Assembly (NCBI GenBank): GCA_024349245.1
Contig: JALDNG010000025.1
Coordinates: 2,053,001-2,117,000 of the forward strand
Reading direction: 5' to 3'
Origin: Neodontobutis hainanensis
Taxonomy: Eukaryota; Chordata; Actinopteri; Gobiiformes; Odontobutidae
DNA: 64,000 nt
Part shown: positions 48,161-60,000 of the stretch, in pieces
How the letters are laid out: each line of letters begins with the position of its first letter
Position numbering within the stretch: position 1 is the stretch's first letter
Program-made: the position numbers and the translations under genes
The notes under the pieces: model-generated
Told to the model about the DNA's origin: nothing
The model's input: the letters and a program-made list of their open reading frames with translations, nothing else
The model's database searches: none

Positions 48161-51100
48161 TTACATAAACTCAGCAGGCAGACTTCCTGTGCTATCTCGT
48201 AGCATGTTTAGCTCTGATCTCAGCTTTTCATTTTCCTTTGAAACAACAAACATAACATTTATGATTATTGATTTACCACAAATGAACAAAATGAAAGACA
48301 TCAGAAAACAAACCATGACAACTTACCTCTTGAAGTTTGGTGTTGTCCTTTTTTAACTTCACCAGATATTCAATCCTCTGTTTGTGATTTTTATGGCCCA
48401 CAAGTTTCCCATTTTCTTCCGACAATTTATCATTTTGTTTACGAAGAACCTCATTCTCCTTTAAAAAAAAAGTATATATATCTAGAATAATCTATAAGCA
48501 TTGTTTAATTTAACTAGAATGTTATTTATTATTTTAGTTTATTATAATAGTTATGTCTTATTGACCTATTGTCCGGTGCAAAGTGGATTGTGCGGCAGTT
48601 GAAGGCGGGGCCTCGGCGACCCATGCCCCCAACACACTACATGGATTTGTGTGTTGGGGTCATGGAATTTCACCTCGTTGGCATGGAAGGAGCCTGAGCT
48701 TGTGCAGGAGGTTGAGCGATACCAACTAGAGATAGTCGGGTTCACCTCCACGCTCAGCTTGGGCTCTGGAACCCAAATTCTCGAGAGAGGCTGAACTCTC
48801 CACTCCTCTGGAGTTGCCTGCGGGGAGAGGCGGTGGGCTGGTGTGGACTTGCTCATAGCCTCCCAGCTCAGCCGCTATGTGTTGGAGTTCACCTTGGTAA
48901 ACGAGAGGATCGTTTCCCTGTGCCTTCGGGTCGGGGATAGGTCTCTCACTGTTGTTTGGGCTTACGGGCCAAATGGCAATTGGAGTCTCTGTGAGGGGCG
49001 CTGGAAAATGCTCCGACCGGAGACTTTGTTGTTCTGCTGGGAGACTTCAACGCTCACATGGGCACCTGGAGGGGTGTGATTGGGAGGAACCCGAGCAGTG
49101 CTCTGTTATTGGACTTCTGTGCTAGTCAGTTTGTCCATAACGAACACCATGTTCAAGCGTACGGGTGTCCACAGTGCACGTGGCACCAGGACATCCTAGG
49201 TCGGATGTCGATGATCGACGATCGACTTTGTAGTTGTTTCATCTGACCTTTGGCCGTATATCTTGGACACTTGTGTAAAGAGAGAGGCGGAGCTGTCAAC
49301 TGATCACCAGTGAGTTGGATCCGATGGCGGGGGAGAAAGCTGGACAGACTCGGCAGACCCAAACGTACTGTGAGGGTCTGTTGGGAACGTTTGGCCAAGT
49401 CCCCTGTCAGATCTTCAACTCCTACCTCTGGCAGAGCTTCGACCAGATCCCGGGGGAGGTTGGAGACATTGAGTCTGAGTGAACCATGTTCTCCACCACC
49501 ATTGTCGATGCAGCCACTCGAAGCTGTGGCCGTAATGTCTCCAGTGCCTGTCGTGGCGGCAACCCCCGAACCCGGTGGTGGACACCCGAAGTAAGGAATG
49601 CCGTCAAGCTGAAAACCTGTTGAGCCTGATTGGCTAGTGGGACTCCTGAGGCAGCCGATAGGTACCGGCAGGCCAAGCGGACTTCAGCCCAGGTGGTTGT
49701 GGAGGAAAAAAAACTTGGGTCTGGGAGGAGTTTGGTGAAGAAATAGAGGACTTATCAGTGATTTACTGGTCAATCTACGTTCCTACTCTTACCCATGGTC
49801 ATGAGCTTGGGGTCATGACCGAAAGAACAAGATCCCAGATACAGGTGGCTGAAATGAGCTTTCTCCACAGGGTGGCGGGGCGCTCCCTTAGAGATAGGGT
49901 GAAGAGCTCGGGTCACTCGGGAGGAGCTCAAAGTAGAGCCGCTGCTTCTCCACATCGAAAGGAGCCAGCTGAGGTGGCTCGGGCATCTGTTTCGGATGCC
50001 TCCCTAGGGAGGTGTTCCTGGAATGTCCCACTGGGAGGAGGCCCCGAGGAAGACCTAGGACACGCTAGAGGGACTATGTCTCTTGGTTGGCTTGGGAACG
50101 CCTCGATACCCCCCCAGAAGAGCTGGAGGAAGTGTCTGGGGATAGGGAAGTCTGGGCGTCTCTGCTTAGACTGCTGCCCCCGCAACACGACCCCGGATAA
50201 GTGGTAGAAGATGGATGGATGGATGTCTTATTAAGTATCTAATGTATGTTTCACACTGTCAAGTGCGCATAAAACTGAAAAAAAGTGTCTAACCTGGATC
50301 AGCTTATCTTCATCCTGTATCCGCTGACTGAGCTCTCTCAGCTCTAAACAACGAACCCTCAATTCAGTGGTGAGCTCCTGGACACAGGTCTGAGAGTGGG
50401 CCAGCATAGAATCCTGAGCCTGCAGTCTGAACACACACCCAAGCTTTAGAAGAACATGCCATCGACACACTAAGGTTTAGAAGATCAGGCCATCGACACA
50501 CACCAAGCTTTACATTTACATTAAGTCATTTAGCAGACGCTTTTATCCAAAGCAACTTAAAAGAACAGGTCCCTGTGCTACAAAGCTAGTTGAGCCTACT
50601 CCGGATATGTCTCTTCTACAGCTAGACAAAATCTAACAATCCCGGTCTGGATATGAGGTATCACACAGTGATTCATTTCATTAGACCCCAGGTTTCACTG
50701 TGGAGTGAGAGCGCGTTCATGTGAAACAGGTGGAGTTGGGACTAAACATGTGGGAGAGAGTTAAGACGAGGAAGAACACAAGCCTACACTAAAACAGTGC
50801 AAAAAAATGGCACATACACAACAAGTAGCTAAAGCCCAACAACAGAAGTATGGAGTCTATGTTTTAAATACTCCATTAAAGTCTATTACTCTCAATATAA
50901 ACACATTTTGTTCTCATTCCTGATTGGTCAGTGTCCTTGTTTCCATCATCTACCTGCAACTTAACCAGCGCCACAGCAGGTTAGCCGTTCAACCTAAAGT
51001 TTCCAGTGATCTACCTTGATTGAAAGTGAACCAGCTTCCGATGCTAAAAAACAAGGTTAACTGGTATAAGTAAAATATAATTTTATTTATTTTTTGGTAT

Positions 51101-54100
51101 AAATTTTTATATTTGATTTATCGAAAGAGGCCTTCTGGAGAGACTCTGTAAAATAATCTGAGGATATGTAAATTTGCCTCTTACTGTAACTGTATAGGAT
51201 GCATCTGTTGCATAATGGGCATATTTACCTTTCTATCTGTGGTATAAATACATCAGTATAGGATAGTATAATCTGGGAACTAAAAAGGCATGCATGCTGT
51301 GGTTGGCCACAGCCCCGCTAATTGTGTAACTTTCTGACTTATAGCTAATATATAACCATGTTTGTCACACTGTAACTGTATTTAAGCTTGTGTCATCCTA
51401 AAAATATAGCTTTTGAGAGAACCGATTGAACCGTGAACATAGACAAGTCCTATCAGAACTAGTAGAACTACTAATTAATAATATATAGCTGGCAGAGCTA
51501 GCTATAGTTATTCCATTAACCCTGAATTTACCTCACTAACCTCCTACTCCAGCTTCAAAGTACAAGGCCCTGGCCATTAACAAACAATCTGTGAAAACAA
51601 TGGCCATTGACTTACTTTTTCTGCATATCAGACAGCTTCTGCACCATTTTGCTCTATAAAGGAAGAAAGAAAAGAATTTTCTCAATGTTTCTATATTAGA
51701 AAAATAACATTTATTTAAGACAATAGATTAAAACATATACAAACCTTATCAGCTTTTTCGTCTTGTAGATCTTTTAGAATAGACTTCTTAATAGCTTGAC
51801 TCAGCTCCTCACTGAAAATGACATGAGGTCATCTATAAGGCTTCTTTTTATAAATATATAGTTGTGCTTATAAGTTTACATACTGGCAAAATATGCAATT
51901 TTATTTTTTTGCCATTTTTCAGAGAATATGAATTATTACACAAACTTTTTTTTCACTCAGATAGTGGTTGGGTAAAGCCATTTATTGTCAAACATTTGTT
52001 TTATTGTTTTTAAAATCATAATAACAGAAATCTAAATGACCCTGATCAAAAGTTTAAACACCTCAGTTTTTAATACTGTGTATTGCCACCTTTAACATCA
52101 ATGACAGTTGATGTCTTTTGTGGTCGTTGTGGATGAGGCTCTTTATTTTCTCAGATGGTAATGCTGCCCATTCTTTTTGGCAAAAAGCCTCCAGTTCCTG
52201 TAAATTCTTGGGCTGTCTTGCATGAACTGCACGTTTGAGATCTCCCCAGAGTGGCTCAATGATATTGAGGTCAGGAGACTGAGATGTCCAGTCCAGAACC
52301 TTCACTTTATGCTGCTGTAGCCAATGAGTGGACTTAGCCTTGTGCTTTAAATTGTTATGTTGGAACGCCCAAGTAAGTCCCATGCGCAGCTTCCGGGCTG
52401 ATGAGTGCAAATCTTCCACCAGTTCTTTCTGATAACGTGTTGCATTCATGTTTTGACCAAGTTTCCTGTGCCTTTGTAGTGTGTTAAAAGCAGGATTTGT
52501 GGCATTTGCATAGTAATGACTTTCTTCTGAAGACTCGACCCTGCAGCCCATTTTTCTTCAAGTGCCTCCTTATTGTGCATCTTGAAACAGCTACACCACT
52601 TTTTTTTCCTTCTTCTTTGACAATTATTTTGGTTTCCACATGACAGAATACAGAAACGTCAGTGCAGCACTAGATGAAAGGTGAAAGGGTCTGTCAGGAG
52701 CCCAGAAACTCCATGCCCTTCTACACACACTTATTACAAGCAAACAGATCTATTCAAACCTGTTTGTGTCACTTGTGTGCATGTTATTAGGCCAAAATCA
52801 CCAGGTTATGTAAACTTTTGATCAAGGTAATTTAGTGAGTTTCTGTTGTCATAATGATTTAAAAAGAGTAAACACAATTGTTTGACAATAAATGGCTACA
52901 CCCATCCACTAACTATGACTGACGAAATGTTTGTGTTATCATTACTATTCTCTGAAAAATGTAAACGTTTGAGCACAACTGTAACTACAGAAATTAATGT
53001 CATTAAAATAAATAATTACCTATTAGAATTATTTGTCTGCTTGTTATAAAACTGATCCAACAACGCCTGAATTTCCATTCGGACCATCTCTTTCTCAGTC
53101 AGTTGAGTCTAAAAAAAAATAAAGATTGTAGTAAGAACAGGTTTGTAAAATACTAATTTTACTATAGTGTAATACTACACTATAGGGATTAACATTAAAA
53201 ACACCATTTTAATATTTATTAATAGATCATTAAAACATACCTTTAGCCTTTGGATTTCCTCATTTTTGGCAGCCCTCTCTGCATTGAGCTCTGCCAGAAG
53301 AATTTCCAGGGTCATCATAGAGGAGCGGCGGTTCTCCAGTTCCCGCTCTTGGCTCTCCAGGACCTGATTCAGGTCTCTGTTGAAGCTGCCTGGCGTGCAA
53401 GAGGTCTACATGATAAATAAAAAAAACATTACATACATATTTAGAGGAACCACTCAGGCTTTGTTATACTTTCTGTTTATTGCAGAGATTAACTTGAGGT
53501 GAGGATTTTGGAGTGGCTGTCAGCTCAACAAATGGTGTATAGTTTCTGATGCTTTTTTCAACAGCTTCTTGTTGTTGTAGCACCTTGAATAATAATAAAA
53601 AAAAAAACATTTATATTGAGTTTCTCATTCTCTCTGTCTCCCTTTTTTCTATACTACCTTCTGCTGCAGGCTCTCTATTATGGCCTCCTTCTGGCCCATT
53701 TGCTCTTGAGAAGCCTGGAGGAGGCTGTTCTGCTCATCTAACATTTTGATGAGCCTCTCCACCTCTTCAGTGGCATAGGCAACCTCCTCCTGCAACACCT
53801 CCACCTGAGCATATACACAAACATCTGAGGCTGGTTCTCAAAAGTTCAGAGCAATAGAAATATGTACAAATATACACACTTCAATTTTGTTAGATGCTAC
53901 ACTCCTGTCCAAAGATTCTTTCAGCTCCAAGACTTCTTTCTGCATCTTGGCATTTTCCACTCTGATAGCCTCCTTTTCAAGACAGGCAGCATTGTACTTG
54001 GCCTGGGAGAGAGTGTTTATCATGAAGGTTTTTACCAGTCAGGAATTTTACTTATTTGAAATGGATTAGTGAAAGAGAGATGTACTGTAATGTCTTTTAT

Positions 54101-57041
54101 ATCTTCAGAAAGGTGAGTAATTGTATGGTCCTTTAGGTTTAGCTCACTGCGAAGGTTTCTGGTTTGGTTTATTAAGTCTAAAACAACATCCTGTCAAAGA
54201 AACAAAAACACAGGAGGGTTATTTAGTGCATGAAGCAGTCTATGTGATATTATATGTTCCCCTCCTACTTTGTCTTGTTCAGTCTTCTGCTCCAGGCTCT
54301 TTGTTGTTTCATTGGCAGACTTTAGGCTTTGCTCTAGACTGAGTAGTTTAGATGCCTTCAGATTTAACACAAAGGGAAAGAATAATCGATTAGCCATAAA
54401 GTCAGTAACCGTTTTAAACATTTCTGTCTGAACTCACCTGTTTCTGATTTTGTGCTGTTAGCTCTGAGACTTGTTTCTTCAGCTGTGTGTTCATCTCTAC
54501 TGTTTCTATGAGCTCTCTGATAAAAGGAACCACAGCCATAAATAAAGCAATACTAGATTTGATTAACCTACTAATAACAAATTAACAAAGGAGAAAACTT
54601 ACTTTGATGCACTCTCTTTGTTTTTTCTTAGCTGGGACATCAATGTCTTTTTGTTCTCTTGTTCTGTTTGCAGACTATTATTCAAATCCTACCAAAGAAA
54701 ATCAGCAATATAAATTCTCATCATCCAGTTTAACACATCACATGAACAGCACTATTAGTCTGCTCACTGTCAACTGTGCTGTCAGGTCATCAATTTCCTG
54801 TTTCCTGTCCTGCAGTTGCTGACTGGACTGATCAGCCTCAAACTTAAACTCGGCTTGAATTTGGTCAAAACAGTCCTGAAGAGTCCGGTGTTGCTCCAGA
54901 AGCTGCTCCCACTCGAGCCTGTGATAAAGATACACAGAAACATGTGCGCTCAAACAGGTTTACTACATTACTAGATACTAGTTCTCTTACTCACTGAACT
55001 TTGTCGAGCTGGAGCTGGGTGCTGATCAGAATGCTGGACAGCTGGCTCATTTCTTTCTGCTGCTCAGCCTGAGAGTCCTTCAGCTGATCTTTAACAGTTG
55101 CCAGCTCCTTGTCTGAGGACTGCAGCACCAGACGCAGGTCATGGATCTCGCTCCTTAAAACTGAAATAAAGTTTACATGCCTTTACATGTTTAGAGCTCC
55201 TTTTATATGTTTTTAAACCCCATCATACCCTCTGCTGCTTGCTGTTCAGACAAAACTCTCTGTTGTATACTCCTGGTAGTTTCTTGGAAGTGAAGCTGAT
55301 CCTTGCTCCTGTTTGCTCTCTCACAAGACAGTTGCTGCATTAAGCAAAAATAAATGAGTGAAACGTTTTTCCTCTGACTCAGAGAAAGGAAACTGCAGAT
55401 GTGTGTCTACCTCATCCTTGTCTTTTAATTCCTGTGACAACAAAGTGATCTGCTCTTCCAGTTTAGCAATTTGCTGCAACTGCTTGCTATTTTTGAGCTC
55501 TGTCTCATCCAGCTGTGTTTGAACAAGACTGGCTTGCTCCTGTTTAAGATAAAGGAGTGGGCAAATGATGATAGATGTGGTCCCCTCACTATCAAAACAC
55601 ACAGGTGCTACCATCTTGTACCTGAATCTGCCGCAGTTCCTCAGTCAAGGCCATCTCTGTCATTTCTGTCGGAGGCTGCTCATTCCATATATCCTCATTC
55701 TCCTCTTTGCCGGTCAGGTGCTCGGGGCTGGAGAGTGGCACCAGTCGGGAACGCAGATTGTATGCTTTGGTGGGTGTCGTGAGAATCTGGTAGGGAAAAA
55801 AAGTCAAAGACTTGTTAGCATTGCACCATTAGCAATGTATTTAGCTTTTTAGACACACAATTGTTCTTTAAGCATTAGTATTTTGGAATAATTCACCTTT
55901 ATTGTTTCTACGTGGATTCTGTTGAGCTCAGAGACCTCCTGTTTTTTGTAAGCATTAGTTGCTTCCAATATTTTTTCCAAATGCCTGTTGGATTTGTCCA
56001 GGTATCTTTTCTCTGACTCCAACTGAGACATCTGTTTCCTGACATTAGCAATGGATATACTTTACATTCACAATGATGATGCACACACAAGCTTTAAAAA
56101 TGCAACTCTTTTCATTTTAAGTCAGACAACATTTCCTGACTTAAGCTTACTTAGTGACTTGCTTGTATTCTTCAAAAGCTTGAAGTGCAGCTGTGATGTC
56201 TCCCTGTTTCTTAAGAAGCTCAGCTGTCAGCTTCTCTATTATAGCAGCAGAAGCCATGTCTACAACCGCTGAGGATGTGGGAGCTAACCAGCAACACATT
56301 GTGAATAGTCTATTTTTAAAATGTACCTGACAATGTGGTAAAAATTACAAACTTACTTTCTGCAGGTTTTTCAGACGCCAACGCCTTCTGAAAGGCTTCT
56401 TCCAGTTCAGCAGCTACTCGAGCAGCATCTGCTTCAGCATTTACCACAAATTCAAGGGAGCGCAGCTGACGGTTCTCCTCTCTGAGGCTGGAGTTCTCTG
56501 CAGCATAGCGAGTCATCTTTGGATGATGTTCCAGCTGAAAAATACACATCAAATAATACATACAGCAGAATACCACCAAACAAAGTACTGAGCAACAACA
56601 TTTCAGTACCTGATCTTTTAAAATATTGATTTCTTCTTTCAGTTGGTCATTGAGCCCTTGAAACTCATCATCTGTAAATAAGCTTTGTCCTGTTTTCATT
56701 TTTTTCTCGAGGCGTAAGATGTGATCCTCACGAAACTTCACAATCATTCGGCTGGAGTGGATGAACTTATCTTTTTGAGTCAAGGCCTCCTCCAGCTGAG
56801 CCACTTTCTTCAGCAGCATCTGTGTGCCATAACAAATGTCAGCCAAGTCACGGTATACTATATATGATCATCACAAAGTTATATTCTATAACAAACACCA
56901 TCCAAAGGCCTAGTTCTCACCAAACAAAGCCTTACACTTGAAGACATACCCTTTTCTCTTCTTCTCGCCTCTTCCAAAGACGAACTGCAGCCAAAAACTT
57001 GGATTTATAGAGAACACTGTCTTGAAAATCTATGGGTTGAC
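48161..57041 (-). CDS. kif15: kif15 exons 11-34, coiled-coil stalk and tail
   Basis: Exons: 56950-57041, 56610-56819, 56357-56534, 56151-56283, 55897-56038, 55622-55786, 55411-55539, 55229-55334, 54995-55160, 54768-54918, 54603-54688, 54438-54516, 54269-54355, 54086-54190, 53880-54002, 53658-53804, 53494-53583, 53241-53405, 53020-53108, 51745-51811, 51616-51653, 50294-50426, 48327-48458, 48161-48235. The translation is rich in Glu, Gln, Lys and Leu with heptad character, with few Pro. Recognisable blocks: MIVKFREDHILRLEKK, LEHHPKMTRYAAENSSLREE, TTPTKAYNLRSRLVPLSSPE and SEIHDLRLVLQSSDKELATV. Two introns carry large insertions (48459-50293 LINE, 51812-53019 Tc1). Confidence 0.94.
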
Positions 57042-60000
57042 CTGATGATAATAAGCAGTTTTAGGAAGTCCTTAAAAAGTCTAAATGGTTTGTTATTGCC
57101 ATTAAAAAAGTATTGTTACCCGTTGGAAGATCAGGGCCTCCAGGTGCCAGATCTCTTCCTGGGTCCACTGATTGAGAATCAAGCACCTGTGCAAGCTGTT
57201 CTTTTAGCTTTTTCACTTCTGCTTGCAACTGCTTCACATTTCCGTGTGTGTCTTCATTGATGACAGCCTTAGTATTATTAATAAAGAATGAGTAATAATT
57301 ATCAACATTAGGGAAGGCCGAGTGATTGAGCTTAATCTTATTATTTGACTCACTTTATTCTTGATTAGCTTTGCTCTTTGGGCAAACTGCAGGGTGGACA
57401 GCGTTTCTCCGAAACACTTGGAGCCAGGATGGACATTAGCTATAATGTATGTTTTGGCATTGCCTCCAAGAGAGTCCTACAGAAACAGTTAAAAGAAATA
57501 TTCTACATTGAATATCAGAATTCACACAAGTAAAAATACCAAGTTTAATAATATAATGGATAATAATGGATAATTGATTAATAATAATAATGGATTAATA
57601 ATGGATTAAATAAATGATTAACATGTTTTTTCTGTTTAGTGAATAGAACTTATTAGACTTCATTTGCTGTTTAGTTACAGTGGCAAGAAAAAGTATGTAA
57701 ACCTTTTGGAATTTCTTTTTTTTATTTTATAAATTTGTCTTAAAATGTGATCCGATATTCATTTAAGTCGGCAGTAGCTCAGTAGGTAGAGCGGTTGTCC
57801 TTCAACCGGAAGGTAGGCGGTTCGATTCTCACTCTCCCCACAGTTCATACTGTCGTTGTGTCCTTGGGCAAGACACTTAACCCACCTTGCCTCCAGTGGC
57901 TGTAACACTGGTAATTACTGTAGAACAATGTAAGTCGCTTTGGATAAAAGCGTCAGCTAAATGAATAAATGTAAATGTAAGTCAAGAGTATTGACAATAT
58001 GTTTAAAAAATAATTTCACAAAACCATTCTGATCTTTCATGTCTTCATTAAACACACTCATTTAACATTCAAAATGTCAGTGGAAAAAGTAAATGAACCC
58101 TGGTTGACTCCCCAAGCAGCATTAACCTCAACCAGGCGCCTCCTGTATCTGTGGATCATACCTGAACATCATTAAAGGAATTTTAGGCTATGGCTTTAGC
58201 TCTGTCATATTCTTTGGACGTCTCATGTGTGTGGCCCTCTTCAAGTCAATCCATAGCATCTCTATTGGGTTGAGGTCTGGGCTTTGACTTGGCCACTAAA
58301 AAAGGAGTTGTTGTTTTTCTGAAGTCATTCTGTTGTTGACTTGCTGCAGTGTTTTGGGTTGTTGTCCTGTTGCATCACCCAGTTTCAGCTGATGTACAGA
58401 CATGCTCACGTTATTATGAAGAATTGTCTGCTATACTTTGGAATTCATCTTCCCCTTAATGATTGCAAGAAGGCCAGGTCCAGATGCTGCAAATCAGGCC
58501 CAAATCATGATGCTTCTTCCACCAGACTTTACAGTTGGGATGATGTTGTCATGATATGCTGTGCCCTTTCTACATTAGATGTAGCGCTGTGTGTTTTTTC
58601 CAAATAGTTCAATCGTAGTTTTATCAGTCAACAAATCGCTGCTCCCGGTGTCATTTTGACTGATTGCCCACTTCTTGGTAGAGTAGCAACAGTCCCAAAG
58701 CGCCTCCATTTGTAGATTGTTTGCCAGTCTGCCGACTGGTAAATTCCTAAAGTGTTTGAAATAACTTTGTAACCTTTTCCAGCTTTATGTAAAGCAACAA
58801 ATCTTAATTTTAGCCCCTTTAAAAAAACCTTTTTGGCAAGGCATGGCTCACATATGCGTGTTCTTCTTGTGCAGAGCAAACTCCAAAAGAGTTTTTTTTT
58901 AATCAGTCAAAGTAGCTGTAGTCCACACCTCCAAACGTATTATTTTAATGAGACTCTAGGTGTGCTAAAACCTGACTCTAATTAGTTTTTTGAAATAATT
59001 AACTCTTGTGTAACTACTTTTTCCAACAAATGCATCACCTTCAAAAACTGTTAACCATTAGAAAAAATATGAGACTGTGAGTGTCAGGAGACTTTGCTGA
59101 ATGTGTGGATATAAGATTTATGTATTTTTGATGAAAATGGAGCGTCAAAAGACAATACAAAAACATGCAATTGTGTTTGGAGAAGAAACGTTTAATCAGC
59201 CTTAACATTGGCAGAAATAGAGTGTGAGTGACTAAGCTGACACTTCTGGACACAGCCAAACGTTCCCAACAGACCCTCACAATACGTTTGGTCTGCTGAG
59301 TCTGTCCAGCTTCCTCCCCCGCCATCGGCTCCAACTCACCACCAGGTGATCCACCTCTCACACAGCTTCACCTCTCTCACCCGAGTGTCCAAGACATACG
59401 GCCGGAGGTCAGATGAAACAACCAAAAAGTCAATCATGCCCCGCAAGGTGTCACTGTCATTCCCCACGTGAGCGTTGAAGTAAATTTATATTTTAATTCA
59501 GAATCCGAATTTCTGTTTGCCAGATTTGGGCCGGTTTAATTCAAAATCATCAAATTATGTTCTGTGCAGTCCAGTCCAATGTGGTGCAGTTTAAATGTAC
59601 ATAAAGTTGATGAAATGTTTTGTTATGCACGTCTTGTGCACTAGAAACAACAAATATATCACTTACTCTCAATAAAAAGGTTAGTTTTGACTCTCTGTAG
59701 CAGATGTGGCGATTCTTCCCGTTGGACACATCGACTAGTGCCATGATCACTTGACCAAGGCACATCAGAGAGCGGTTGATACTGCTCGCTTCCTAAATAA
59801 GACACACAAAAAGCTGCTATGAGTAACACTTAACTTAAACCTCTGTAGAGCTGCACTCATGGCACGGCACCTTAAGTCTGGAGCCCTCCGCGTGTGTGTC
59901 TTTCTGCCTCTCAGACCCTGCCAAGTCCACCAGGTTTAACTGAGACATTCGGATGTTCACCACTTCATTTATTGACTCTTTGGACTCCAAGGTCATGGTA

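Noticed and set aside
57761..57840. tRNA gene with CCT anticodon
   Set aside because: It continues directly into a SINE body and tail, and the ends do not make a full acceptor stem, so it is a SINE head and not a working tRNA.
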